A DNA stretch of 64,000 nucleotides from Gemmatimonadota bacterium (GCA_026387915.1 JAPLKS010000017.1:455086-519085), one strand, 5' to 3'; positions 51,795-60,063 are shown, numbered from the stretch's first letter. Made by a program: numbers and translations. Notes: generated by a model from the letters alone, not told the origin.

Positions 51795-52616
51795 TTAGGC
51801 CGAGGGACGCGCGGCCGCTTCCAACGGTTCCATCACCGACTCGTCTGCCTCGGTCGGCACGAGCGAGAACACCTCGCCCGCCGCCCGCACGACCGCGCTC
51901 CGGACCTCAGCGCCGAGCGATGCGGTGGGCGATGCGGTGGGCGATGCGGTGGGCGATGCGGTGGGCGATGCGGTGGGCGATGCGGTGGGCGATGCCGTGG
52001 GCGATGCGGAGGGCGCACCCGCCGTGGAGCTGCGAAGCAGCTCCTGCTCCACCGACGTCATCGTCACCCCCGCAATACCGCACGGCACCATGAGATCGAA
52101 ATACGAGAGATCGGTGGTCACGTTGAGCGCGAAGCCGTGCCAGGTGACCCACTGCCGCGCGTGGACGCCGATGGAGGCGATCTTGCGGCCGCTCGTCCAG
52201 ACACCGGTCTGACCTACGCTGCGTTCGCCCACGATGCCCAGCGTGCCGATGGCGCGCATGAGCACGTCTTCGATTTGCCGCAGGTACCAGTGCAAATCGA
52301 GTTTATGGCGATTGAGATCCACAATCGGATATCCAACAAGCTGCCCGGGGCCGTGAAAGGTCACGTCGCCGCCGCGCTCCACGTCGAACAACTCGACGCT
52401 GCGCGCCGTGAGCAACTCGGGCGTAAAGAGGCGATGCGATGGATCGCGAGCCGCTCGGCCGAGCGTGATGACTGGCGGGTGCTCCACGAGCAGCAGGAGA
52501 TCCTGCGTGAGCGATCCGTCGAGGCGCGCGCGGGCGGCGGCGCGCTGTAAATGCAGCACGTCCGTGTAGGAACGGGTGCCGAGGTCGGCGACGAGAAGGA
52601 GGCGCTCAGAAGTCAC
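51795..52616 (-). CDS. lipB: Octanoyltransferase LipB with in-frame SPTA repeat
   Basis: A 273-residue enzyme that moves octanoyl from acyl carrier protein to lipoyl domains, the first step of lipoylation. Family motifs are RGGDVTFHGPGQLVGYPIVDL (about 81-101), GRKIASIGVHARQWVTWHGFALNV with K145 as active-site Lys, and FDLMVPCGIAG with C179 as active-site Cys. All are intact. After residue 200 comes a run of seven SPTA units (about 205-232), encoded by an 8-unit 12-bp tandem repeat, before the final helix EVRSAVVRAAGEVF. That insertion is outside the catalytic core. The start is GTG 52616. LipA, its partner, is at 58568-59512. Confidence 0.95.
   Translation of the reverse strand: MTSERLLLVADLGTRSYTDVLHLQRAAARARLDGSLTQDLLLLVEHPPVITLGRAARDPSHRLFTPELLTARSVELFDVERGGDVTFHGPGQLVGYPIVDLNRHKLDLHWYLRQIEDVLMRAIGTLGIVGERSVGQTGVWTSGRKIASIGVHARQWVTWHGFALNVTTDLSYFDLMVPCGIAGVTMTSVEQELLRSSTAGAPSASPTASPTASPTASPTASPTASPTASPTASLGAEVRSAVVRAAGEVFSLVPTEADESVMEPLEAAARPSA
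51917..52012 (-). repeat. 12-bp tandem repeat (8 units) inside lipB
   Basis: Eight head-to-tail units of GCGATGCGGTGG (plus-strand view) in 96 bases; units 1-6 are identical and units 7 and 8 differ by one base each. A unit is four codons, so changes in unit number keep the frame and only change the length of the SPTA run in LipB. It is likely polymorphic by slippage. Confidence 0.95.
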
Positions 52617-52713
52617 GACTACAATCTAGCGTGGCAGGGCGAGCGCGTGGCGACGTCTTCCGGACGCGGACGCCACCGGTAGCTTTCACCGGAACCCGAG
52701 CCCGAGTGTGCGC

Positions 52714-53505
52714 ATGCGTTTCCTTCGTTTCGCCTCATCCGCGTTACTGATTGTGCTGGCGTTGGCCACGCCGCTGTTCGCGCAGCCGGTCGTGCCCACG
52801 ACCGGTGCTGATATCCTCGGCCGCATGCGCAGCGCCTTCGGCGGCCGCTGGTACTCCACGCTGACTTTTGTTCAGAAGACCACCCTCCGCCGCCCCGATG
52901 GCGGTGACACGGTGCAGACCTGGTATGAAAGCATCCGCTACACACCGGCGCGTGGGACCGTGCTGCGGATTGATGTTGCGCCGCTCTCCGGCGGAAACGG
53001 CTCGCTTTCCACGTGGGACTCAACGTACACGGTGCGCGGAGGGACACTCGCGTCCACGCGGCCGACCGGGAATCCGTTCCTTCCGTTCATTGAGAGCGTC
53101 TACCTGCAGCCGGTGGAGCGGACCGTGCGCGAAATGGCGCCGCTCAAGATCGATCTCTCCAAAGTGCGCACCGACCGCTGGGAAGGGCGGCGCGCTTGGG
53201 TGGTAGGGGCAGCGGCCGGCGACTCCGTGAGTCCACAGTTCTGGGTGGACGATGAGCGGCAGGTGGTGGTGCGCATGATCGTGGAGTCGGGGGCTGGGCG
53301 GCCGCCGCTCGACATCCATCTGCTCGGCTATGTTCGCGTGGGCGAGGGATGGCTTGCCACGAAGATCGAGATGTACTCGGGCGGAGCGAGGCGGCAGGGG
53401 GAGGACTACTCGGACTGGAAGGCGGGGATGCCGTTGGCCGCGGAGTTATTTGAAGCGGGGGCGTGGCGCAGCGCGGCGCACTGGGCGAAAGGGTACGACA
53501 AGTAG
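52714..53505 (+). CDS. Secreted LolA-like beta protein of unknown function
   Basis: About 263 residues. A signal peptide (MRFLRFASSALLIVLALATPLFA) is followed by a beta-rich body with alternating pattern: TLTFVQKTTLRRPDGGDTVQTWYESIRYTPARGTVLRIDVAPL, LASTRPTGNPFLPFIESVYLQ, QFWVDDERQVVVRMIVES, DIHLLGYVRVGEGWLATKIEMYSGG. This resembles the LolA/LppX/outer-membrane-sorting half-barrel fold, but LolA signature residues are not seen and LolB is absent nearby. No catalytic motif is recognised. ATG 52714 is preferred to GTG 52708. It ends at two hairpins (53506, 53532) that separate it from the convergent lpd gene. Confidence 0.55.
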   Translation: MRFLRFASSALLIVLALATPLFAQPVVPTTGADILGRMRSAFGGRWYSTLTFVQKTTLRRPDGGDTVQTWYESIRYTPARGTVLRIDVAPLSGGNGSLSTWDSTYTVRGGTLASTRPTGNPFLPFIESVYLQPVERTVREMAPLKIDLSKVRTDRWEGRRAWVVGAAAGDSVSPQFWVDDERQVVVRMIVESGAGRPPLDIHLLGYVRVGEGWLATKIEMYSGGARRQGEDYSDWKAGMPLAAELFEAGAWRSAAHWAKGYDK

Positions 53506-53529
53506 TTTTCGACCGTTGTCGGTTGAAAA
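53506..53529. terminator. 10-bp hairpin immediately after the LolA-like gene
   Basis: Arms 53506-53515 (TTTTCGACCG) and 53520-53529 (CGGTTGAAAA) with one G-U pair and loop TTGT. A and T runs flank the GC core, so it can act on either strand. Confidence 0.55.
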
Positions 53530-53531
53530 AG

Positions 53532-53566
53532 GCGGGGCCGGAATCGGGGTGCGATTCCGGCCCCGC
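53532..53566. terminator. 14-bp GC-rich bidirectional terminator hairpin
   Basis: Perfect stem 53532-53545 / 53553-53566 around a 7-base loop, followed by a short T stretch. It lies between the convergent LolA-like gene and the lpd gene. Confidence 0.75.
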
Positions 53567-53580
53567 TTTACTTGATCGTG

Positions 53581-53675
53581 GTTTTCAGTCGTTTACGGTT
53601 GGCCGTTTGCCGTTTTCCGTTTTCCGTTTGCCGTTTGCCGTAAACCGGCAACGACCGGCAACGACCGACAACCTC
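53581..53675. repeat. Degenerate heptamer array 3 (downstream of lpd)
   Basis: Left edge GTTTTCAGTC matches array 1. Units are GTTTACG (53591), GTTGGCC (53598), GTTTGCC (53605), GTTTTCC (53612 and 53619), GTTTGCC (53626 and 53633) and GTAAACC (53640). A GGCAACGACC repeat and GACAACC end follow. The outer GTTTACG...GTAAACC allows folding. It abuts the 3' end of lpd. Confidence 0.8.
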
Positions 53676-55079
53676 CTACGCGTGAATCATCCGGCCCATT
53701 GCGTCGAGGGTGGCTTCGGCAATCGCCTCGCTGAGCGTCGGATGTGCGTGGATGGCCAGTTCGATTTCCTCGACCGTAAACTCATTCTCGCGCGCCACGG
53801 CCAGCTCGTGAATCATTTCCGTGGCATGCGCGCCCACGATGTGCGCGCCGAGGATTTCGCCGTACTTCACGTCGCGAATGATCTTCACGAAGCCTTCGGT
53901 CTCACCTGAGGTGCGGGCGCGGCCGTTGGCGCTGAAGGGGAACTTGCCCACCTTGTACTCGAGCTTCTTTTCCTTACACTGCGCTTCCGTGAGTCCGATG
54001 CTCGCGACTTCGGGATGGCAGTAGGTGGCGTTCGGGATGTTGCCGTAGTTCACCGGGTGGAAGTGCACGCCCGCGATCACTTCGGCGACGATCATCCCCT
54101 CGCGCTCGCCCTTGTGGGCGAGCATCGGCGGGCCGGCGACGTCGCCGATGGCGTAGTAGCCCTTGACGCTCGTCTCCATCTTCTCGTTGATCTTGATGAA
54201 GCCGCGCTCATTGGTGGCGATGCCGACTTCCTTGAGGCCGATGTTCTCGATGTTCGGCGCGCGGCCGGCGGCGACCAGCACCTTCTCGGCTTCGATATCC
54301 TGCTTGGCGCCGTTGGCGTCCACGCTGAACGTGACCGACGACTTGCCGATCTTAGCGCCGCTCAGCTTGGCGCCCACAATCACGTCGATGCCGCGCTTCT
54401 TGAAGCTGCGGCCGACTTCGGCGCTGGAGTCTTCATCTTCGAGCGGGAGAATGCGCGGCGCCACGTCAATGAGCGTCACCTTGGTGCCAAACGCATTGAA
54501 CACGTCGGCGAACTCGCAGCCCACGGCGCCGGCGCCGACGATGGCGAGCGTCTTCGGTGCCTTCTCGAGCACGAGCGCTTCGTCCGACGAGATGACGGTT
54601 GTTTTATTGAGTTCGAGCCCGGCCTGCGGGAGCCCCTTCACGCGCGAGCCGGTTCCGATGACTACGCCCTTGGTGGCCGTGTGCGTCTCGCTCTTGCCGT
54701 CGGCCGTCGTGACCTTCACCGACTTGTTCGGCCCAAGAAGGCCCGTGCCCTTAATCCAAGTGATCTTGTTCTTCTTGAAGAGGAACTCGACGCCCTTGCT
54801 GTTCTTGGTGCTGATGTCGCGCGAGCGCTTCATGGCCACACCAAAGTCGGTCTTCACCTCGCCGACCATCACGCCAAACTCGGCGGCGTGCTTGACGCGG
54901 TTGGCGATGCTCGACGCTTCGAGCAGCGCCTTGGCGGGAATGCAGCCCCAGAGCACGCAGGTGCCGCCGAGCCCTTCGCGCTCGATGACGGCCACGGTGA
55001 GGCCGAGTTGGGCGGAGCGGATGGCGCCGACATAGCCGGCCGGGCCGCCACCGAGAAAGATCACGTCAAAGGATGCCAT
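53676..55079 (-). CDS. lpd: Dihydrolipoyl dehydrogenase (PDH E3)
   Basis: A 467-residue flavoprotein that reoxidises dihydrolipoyl groups with NAD. The FAD motif GGGPAG is at about 10-15, the redox disulfide C41-VLWG-C46 is in GGTCVLWGCIPAK, and the NAD-binding stretch AIVGAGAVGCEFADVFNAFG is near residue 180. The second FAD motif is GYYAIGDVAGPPMLAHKGEREGM, and the C-terminal dimerisation region has the catalytic His in the HAHPTLSEA stretch. The usual sequence between the Cys is LNVG, so VLWG is a variant. ATG 55079 is the normal N-terminus. It is the last gene of the pdh operon, 1 base after the pdhC stop. Confidence 0.96.
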   Translation of the reverse strand: MASFDVIFLGGGPAGYVGAIRSAQLGLTVAVIEREGLGGTCVLWGCIPAKALLEASSIANRVKHAAEFGVMVGEVKTDFGVAMKRSRDISTKNSKGVEFLFKKNKITWIKGTGLLGPNKSVKVTTADGKSETHTATKGVVIGTGSRVKGLPQAGLELNKTTVISSDEALVLEKAPKTLAIVGAGAVGCEFADVFNAFGTKVTLIDVAPRILPLEDEDSSAEVGRSFKKRGIDVIVGAKLSGAKIGKSSVTFSVDANGAKQDIEAEKVLVAAGRAPNIENIGLKEVGIATNERGFIKINEKMETSVKGYYAIGDVAGPPMLAHKGEREGMIVAEVIAGVHFHPVNYGNIPNATYCHPEVASIGLTEAQCKEKKLEYKVGKFPFSANGRARTSGETEGFVKIIRDVKYGEILGAHIVGAHATEMIHELAVARENEFTVEEIELAIHAHPTLSEAIAEATLDAMGRMIHA

Positions 55080-55080
55080 G

Positions 55081-56355
55081 CTAGTGCACCAGCAGCAGAG
55101 GGTTCTCAATTAACCGACGAAGCGTCTGTAGAAACTTAGCACCCACCGAGCCGTCAATCACGCGGTGGTCGCAGCTCATAGTAACCCGCAGCTTCTTGCG
55201 AATCTCAAAACCACCGTCAGCCGCGACCACCGGTTTGTCTTCGATGGCGCCGATGGCCAAAATGCCGACTTCGGGCGGATTGATAATGGCCGTGAACTGA
55301 TCAATCTGCATCATACCGAGGTTCGACACGGAGAAGGTCGAGCCCGTGTATTCCTCAGGCTTGAGCTTCCGCTCGCGGGCCTTCTTGGCGAGATCCTTGC
55401 TCGCGCGCGAAATGGCGCCGAGCCCCTTTTCGTTGGCGTCAAAGATCACTGGCACAATCAGCCCATCGTCGGTGGCGACGGCCATGCCGAGGTGCACGCG
55501 ATTGTGATAGCGAATGGAATCGCCGAGCCAGTGCGCATTTACTTCCGGATGCTGCGTGAGTGCGGTGGCGGTGGCTTTGAGAATGATGTCGTTGAACGAG
55601 ACTTTGAACTCGTCGCCCAGCTCAGCGGCTGCCGCGCGCATTTCGGCGGCGCGGCTCAAGTCGAATTCGGCGGTGAGGTAGAACGTCGGGATCGGGCCGA
55701 TGGATTCCGCGAGACGGCGCGCGATTGTCTTGCGGATTTGCGTGAGCGGAATGTCCTCGAAGTCGGCGCCGCTGGCGGCGCGCGTCGGCGCTGACGGCTT
55801 GGCCGGCGCGGATGTAGCGGCGGCGATGGCTTCGATGTCGCGCTTGACGATACGGCCATTCGGGCCGGAGCCCGTGACGCCCGAGAGGCTAAGGCCGCGG
55901 TCATCCGCGAGCTTGCGGGCGAGGGGGCTGGCAATGGTGCGGCCTACAGCGGACGCAGAACCGAGCGACACGGTGCTGCTCGCGCTGGCCGAGCTTGGCG
56001 CGGCGGCGGGTTGGGCAGCGCCAACGCGCGGCGCTGCACTGGTGGCAGGGGCACTAGCCGGGGAAGCGGCCGGAGCCGCAGCACCCGCGCCAGCCACCAA
56101 GGCGCTCACATCTTCGTCTTTGGCGCCAATCACACCCACCAGAGTTCCAACGGCAACCGCGCTCCCTTCCTGCACGAGCTTGGCGCGCAACACGCCGTCG
56201 CCACGGGCGACGAGCTCCATGACCGCCTTATCCGTTTCGACTTCGGCCATCACGTCGCCGTGCTTTACGGCGTCGCCTTCGTTCTTGAGCCACTTCACCA
56301 GTCGCCCTTCTTCCATCGTGGGCGAGAGTGCTTCCATGAAAATCTTGGTCGCCAT
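55081..56355 (-). CDS. pdhC: Pyruvate dehydrogenase E2, dihydrolipoamide acetyltransferase
   Basis: A 424-residue core subunit. One lipoyl domain is at about 1-80 with the lipoylated K43 in ETDKAVME. An Ala/Pro-rich flexible linker is at 88-138. The peripheral subunit-binding domain is at about 140-175 (IASPLARKLADDRGLSLSGV TGSGPNGRIVKRD, read as one segment). A catalytic acetyltransferase domain follows to the end, with the active-site SCDHRVIDG near 393. Lipoylation is presumably by the LipA and LipB of this window. It overlaps no neighbour but sits 3 bases downstream of pdhB. Confidence 0.95.
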   Translation of the reverse strand: MATKIFMEALSPTMEEGRLVKWLKNEGDAVKHGDVMAEVETDKAVMELVARGDGVLRAKLVQEGSAVAVGTLVGVIGAKDEDVSALVAGAGAAAPAASPASAPATSAAPRVGAAQPAAAPSSASASSTVSLGSASAVGRTIASPLARKLADDRGLSLSGVTGSGPNGRIVKRDIEAIAAATSAPAKPSAPTRAASGADFEDIPLTQIRKTIARRLAESIGPIPTFYLTAEFDLSRAAEMRAAAAELGDEFKVSFNDIILKATATALTQHPEVNAHWLGDSIRYHNRVHLGMAVATDDGLIVPVIFDANEKGLGAISRASKDLAKKARERKLKPEEYTGSTFSVSNLGMMQIDQFTAIINPPEVGILAIGAIEDKPVVAADGGFEIRKKLRVTMSCDHRVIDGSVGAKFLQTLRRLIENPLLLVH

Positions 56356-56358
56356 CGG

Positions 56359-57342
56359 TTAGGCCTCGAGGTACATGACTTTCTTCACCGCCGCGATGGT
56401 CTTGGCGAGATCCGGCTTGGCCGCCTTCTCGAGCGCTTTGGCGTACGGCATGGGGACGTCCGCCTGGTGCACGCGCACCACTGGGGCGTCGAGATCGTCA
56501 AAGCATTCACGCTGGATGTAGTCCACCACCTGCGCGCCAATGCCGCAGATCTCCCAGCCTTCTTCGAGCACCACGGCGCGATTGGTTTTGCGCACGCTGG
56601 CGTAAATCGCCTCGGTGTCCATCGGGCGAATGGTGCGGAGATCCACCACGTCAATGTGAATCCCTTCCTTTGCGAGCTGATCAGCCGCGTTCATGGCCAC
56701 GAGCACCATCTTGCCGCTGGTGATGATCGAGCAGTCGCCGCCTTCGCGCTTGAGATCGGCCTTGCCGATGGGCACGAGATATTCTTCGTCGGGCACTTCG
56801 CCCTTGGTGTTGTAGAGCATTTCGCCTTCGAGAAACACCACCGGGTTGTCGTCGCGGATGGCGCTCTTGAGCAAACCCTTAGCGTCGTACGGCGTCCCTG
56901 GCACCACGACCTTGAGCCCCGGGATGTGGGCGAGCCACGACTCAAAGGCCTGCGAGTGCTGCGCCGAGAGCTGCAACGCGGCGCCGTTAGGGCCGCGAAA
57001 CACAATCGGCATGGGATACTGGCCGCCGCTCATATACAACATTTTCGCGGCGGCGTTCACCACCTGGTCGATCGCGAGCAGCGCGAAGTTCCACGTCATG
57101 AACTCAATGACCGGGCGCAGCCCAACCATGGCCGACCCGACGCCAACGCCCGCAAAGCCGAGCTCGGTGATGGGCGTGTCCACCACGCGCATCTCGCCGA
57201 ACTCTTCGAGGAGTCCCTTGGAGACTTTGTACGCGCCGTTGTAGGCCGCGACTTCCTCACCCATGAGGAAGACGCGGTCGTCTTTGTGCATTTCTTCGCG
57301 TAGGGCTTGGTTGAGCGCGTCGCGATAGGTGATTACGGGCAT
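56359..57342 (-). CDS. pdhB: Pyruvate dehydrogenase E1 subunit beta
   Basis: A 327-residue transketolase-like subunit that forms the E1 heterotetramer with PdhA. Family features: DDRVFLMGEEVAAYNGAYKVSKGLLEEFG, VVDTPITELGFAGVGVGSAMVGLRPVIEFMTWNFALLAIDQVVNAAAKMLYMSGGQYPMPIVFRGPNGAA, and GVPG-like turns in HIPGLKVVVPGTPYDAKGLLKSAIRDDNPVVFLEGEMLY. The C-terminal half has SGKMVLVAMNAADQL and VVDLRTIRPMD. The start is ATG 57342. It is separated from pdhA by a 145-base spacer that holds heptamer array 4. Confidence 0.96.
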   Translation of the reverse strand: MPVITYRDALNQALREEMHKDDRVFLMGEEVAAYNGAYKVSKGLLEEFGEMRVVDTPITELGFAGVGVGSAMVGLRPVIEFMTWNFALLAIDQVVNAAAKMLYMSGGQYPMPIVFRGPNGAALQLSAQHSQAFESWLAHIPGLKVVVPGTPYDAKGLLKSAIRDDNPVVFLEGEMLYNTKGEVPDEEYLVPIGKADLKREGGDCSIITSGKMVLVAMNAADQLAKEGIHIDVVDLRTIRPMDTEAIYASVRKTNRAVVLEEGWEICGIGAQVVDYIQRECFDDLDAPVVRVHQADVPMPYAKALEKAAKPDLAKTIAAVKKVMYLEA

Positions 57343-57356
57343 GGTATTAGAAGCGA

Positions 57357-57480
57357 GTAGACGGTAGGCAGTACACAGTAGGCAGTAGACAGCGGGCGGC
57401 GCGTGTGATTTGCGAGTGGTGGTCAGTCGTTGACGGTTTACCGTTAACGGTTAACTGTCAACCGACAACTCGCAGTTGTA
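57357..57480 (+). repeat. Degenerate heptamer array 4 (pdhA-pdhB spacer)
   Basis: There are two blocks. Block one: GTAGACG (57357), GTAGGCA (57364), GTACACA (57371), GTAGGCA (57378), GTAGACA (57385). Block two, after a TCAGTC edge at 57423: GTTGACG (57429), GTTTACC (57436), GTTAACG (57443), GTTAACT (57450), GTCAACC (57457), GACAACT (57464). Block two again has an inverted-repeat character. Confidence 0.8.
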
Positions 57481-57487
57481 GTTGCCG

Positions 57488-58492
57488 TCAGCCCGAGGTT
57501 GTTTCTACCAACACATCCTCGTACAACGACTCCAGCGGCGGTTCCGGGCTCGCGTCGGCAAAATCCCACGCGTCCTGCACGACCGCTGCGATGTCCTGTT
57601 CCATCTCCTGCACCATGGTGTCGGAGAGTGTCCCCTCGTCCTCCATCACGGCCTTGAGCAAGTTGATTGGGTCGCGCTTCAGATACTCCTCAAGCTCGGC
57701 CTTGGTGCGATACGTGCCGCTCACTGCGTCGGACATCGAATGGCCGACGTAGCGGTAGGTGCGCACTTCGAGCAACGTCGCCTCGGAGTTCGCGCGGGCA
57801 CGCGCAATGGCTTCGGCGGCCGCGGCGCGCACGGCCATCACGTCCTGCCCGTCCACGACGGCGTTGTGCATGTTGTACGTGTCGCCGCGCTTGTACATGT
57901 CCTTGATGGACGACGACCGGCTCACCGCCGTGCCCATGCCGTAGCCATTGTTCTCAATCACAAAGACCACCGGCAACTTCCAGAGACCGGCCATGTTCAG
58001 TGATTCGTGGAAGGCGCCATTGTTCACGGCGGCCTCGCCCATAAAGCAGATCATGACTTGATCGCCGCCACGGTACTTGATAGCAAAGCCGACGCCGGCC
58101 GCGATGGGCACATGCCCGCCGACGATGCCGTGCCCGCCGAGGAAATTCACATTGCGGTCGAACAGGTGCATCGAGCCGCCTTTGCCCTTGCTGCAGCCAT
58201 CCACGCGGCCAAACAGCTCGGCCATTACGCTGCGCGGCGACATACCACGCACAATGGCCTGCCCGTGATCGCGATAAGTAGTGATGACGTAGTCGTCGTC
58301 GCGCAGCTGCGCGATGATGCCAGTGCTGACGGCTTCCTGCCCGATATACAGATGGCAGAACCCGCCGATTTTTCCGAGCGCATAGGCCTCGGCGACTTTT
58401 TCTTCAAAGCGCCGTTGCAGGAGCATCGCATGGAGCAGCTCCTTGTGCAGCGCGGCATTGGAGCCGTTTTCGGATTTCTTCTTTGGAGGCAT
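57488..58492 (-). CDS. pdhA: Pyruvate dehydrogenase E1 subunit alpha
   Basis: A 334-residue thiamine-diphosphate subunit that decarboxylates pyruvate. Typical segments: HLYIGQEAVSTGIIAQLRDDDYVITTYRDHGQAIVRG, DGCSKGKGGSMHLFDRNVNFLGGHGIVGGHVPIAAG, the ThDP motif FMGEAAVNNGAFHESLNMAGLWKLPVVFVIENNGYGMGT (about 150-188), and the phosphorylation-loop-like YRYVGHSMSD. The family's GDG of the ThDP motif is G152-E153-A154, so the metal-binding Asp is Glu; this should still chelate magnesium. The order lipA-pdhA-pdhB-pdhC-lpd on the minus strand links lipoylation to the complex. Confidence 0.95.
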   Translation of the reverse strand: MPPKKKSENGSNAALHKELLHAMLLQRRFEEKVAEAYALGKIGGFCHLYIGQEAVSTGIIAQLRDDDYVITTYRDHGQAIVRGMSPRSVMAELFGRVDGCSKGKGGSMHLFDRNVNFLGGHGIVGGHVPIAAGVGFAIKYRGGDQVMICFMGEAAVNNGAFHESLNMAGLWKLPVVFVIENNGYGMGTAVSRSSSIKDMYKRGDTYNMHNAVVDGQDVMAVRAAAAEAIARARANSEATLLEVRTYRYVGHSMSDAVSGTYRTKAELEEYLKRDPINLLKAVMEDEGTLSDTMVQEMEQDIAAVVQDAWDFADASPEPPLESLYEDVLVETTSG

Positions 58493-58567
58493 GACGGAAT
58501 CGGTGTTTGGTAAAGCGAAAAAGAGCGGAGGGGAACGGGCGAGCGACGCGATGGCGAAAGTGCGGCG

Positions 58568-59512
58568 TTAGACGCCCGCGGCCTGTACCTGCTCCCAGGC
58601 GTGATAGCTGCTACGCACGAGCGGAGCGCTCTCGACGTGCTTGAACCCCATCTTCATCCCCTCTTCATAGAACATGCGGAACTCGTCGGGGGTGACGTAG
58701 CGGTCGAGCGCGATGTGCGCACTGCTCGGCTTCAGATACTGCCCGAGGGTAAGGATGTCGACATCCACGGTGCGCAGGTCGCGCATGGTGTCGAGCACTT
58801 CTTCGTTGGTCTCGCCCATGCCGAGAATGATTCCCGTTTTCGTGGGAGTATCCGGCGACGTGCGCTTGGCGAAGCGGAAGATTTCCTTCACGCGCTCGTA
58901 GCGGCCACCTGGGCGCGCCTTTTTATAGAGGCGCGGCACCGTCTCGGTGTTGTGATTGTAGATCTCCGGCCGGGCCTCGAGAACCATGCGGATGGAGTCT
59001 TCGTTTCCCTGAAAGTCGGGGACGAGCACTTCCACCGAGCAGCCGGGGACCTTCTCGTGCACCAGGCGAATGACTTCGGCAAAGACCCACGCGCCAAAGT
59101 CGGGGAGGTCGTCGCGATCCACGCTCGTGATGACGAGGTGGCGGAGTTTCATTTTTTCGGCCGCTTCGGCTACGCGCGCCGGCTCGGCGGGGTCGTACTT
59201 GGGCGGGCGACCGTGGGCCACCGCGCAGTAGGCGCAGTTCCGGGTGCAGACATCGCCGAGGATCATGAAGGTGGCGGTGCCGTGATCCCAGCATTCTCCC
59301 ACGTTCGGGCAGCGGGCCTCTTCACATACGGTATGGAGGTCCATTTCGCGCATCATGTTCTTGAGGCCCAGATAGCCGGTGCCACCGGGCGCCTTGACCT
59401 TGAGCCAGTTGGGCTTGCGATCAGGGAGCGGATCGGCGCGGTGCCTGCCGAGAATCTGATAGAGATGGTCGGTCATTCCAGATGGAGCGAGAGGGGTGCC
59501 GAGCGCGTGCAT
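58568..59512 (-). CDS. lipA: Lipoyl synthase
   Basis: A 314-residue radical SAM enzyme that inserts two sulfurs into octanoyl-lipoyl domains. The auxiliary cluster motif CEEARCPNVGECW is near the N-terminus, the radical SAM motif C-TRN-C-AY-C is in DVCTRNCAYCAVAHG, and the C-terminal serine motif is APLVRSSYHAW. All cluster ligands are intact. ATG 59512 and ATG 59476 (MTDHLYQIL) are both plausible starts; neither has a strong ribosome site. It begins the minus-strand pdh operon, 75 bases upstream of pdhA, which suggests joint control with the lipoylated E2. Confidence 0.95.
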   Translation of the reverse strand: MHALGTPLAPSGMTDHLYQILGRHRADPLPDRKPNWLKVKAPGGTGYLGLKNMMREMDLHTVCEEARCPNVGECWDHGTATFMILGDVCTRNCAYCAVAHGRPPKYDPAEPARVAEAAEKMKLRHLVITSVDRDDLPDFGAWVFAEVIRLVHEKVPGCSVEVLVPDFQGNEDSIRMVLEARPEIYNHNTETVPRLYKKARPGGRYERVKEIFRFAKRTSPDTPTKTGIILGMGETNEEVLDTMRDLRTVDVDILTLGQYLKPSSAHIALDRYVTPDEFRMFYEEGMKMGFKHVESAPLVRSSYHAWEQVQAAGV

Positions 59513-59757
59513 TCCAGTGCCAGAAGTCGAATCTAGGGATGGTGTTAGCCCTCCGCCAGAGCATAGTAACCATCGTAAATAGAATAGAAGGTTACTCAAT
59601 TCCAAGCGCTGTTCGGCCCTATCTCGGCGGTTATCAAGTAGAGGGGACGGTGGGCGTTTCCACCCCCACCTCGGCGGCTCCGGCGGAAGCCGTAGCCAGC
59701 TGAAACGCACGCCCCCAAACTTCCGTAAGGACCAGTGACTCTCTCGAGGACATGGCA

Positions 59758-59985
59758 ATGCTACGCACGCTATTCATGATTGGCCTCATGGCGATCGTCG
59801 GGCTCTTTGCGCTGAAGATTGTCTTTGGCGTGCTGGCTGGGCTCTTAGGCGTTTTTGCTATTGTGGCGATTCTCGCCATCAAGATTCTGTTCTGGGGCGC
59901 CCTGATCTACTTCATCCTTCGCATCGTGAGCCCGAGTACGGCACGGTCGCTGGAGGACAGGTTCTCGGGGAGCACCCACTCGTGA
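59758..59985 (+). CDS. Small membrane protein, two predicted helices
   Basis: A 75-residue protein almost wholly hydrophobic: LFMIGLMAIVGLFALKIVFGVLAGLLGVFAIVAILAIKILFWGALIYFILRIV. It can form two membrane helices, with a short charged tail SPSTARSLEDRFSGSTHS in the cytosol or periplasm. ATG 59758 is preferred over ATG 59752 because GAGGA (59746-59750) is 7 bases before it but only 1 base before the other. I recognise no family. It ends at the bidirectional hairpin at 60031. Its role is unknown. Confidence 0.7.
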   Translation: MLRTLFMIGLMAIVGLFALKIVFGVLAGLLGVFAIVAILAIKILFWGALIYFILRIVSPSTARSLEDRFSGSTHS

Positions 59986-60030
59986 GCTAAGCCGCGCGGC
60001 CCGACCCGGATCGGAGCGCGCGAGAACGCA

Positions 60031-60063
60031 GAAGGGGCACGGCCGCATTGGCCGTGCCCCTTC
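60031..60063. terminator. Perfect 14-bp bidirectional terminator hairpin
   Basis: Stem 60031-60044 (GAAGGGGCACGGCC) / 60050-60063 with a GCATT loop, between the small membrane protein (plus) and the DHS-like gene (minus). Confidence 0.75.

Noticed and set aside
51917..52012. CRISPR-like direct repeats
   Set aside because: Units are contiguous 12-mers without spacers and lie in a coding frame; no cas genes are present.
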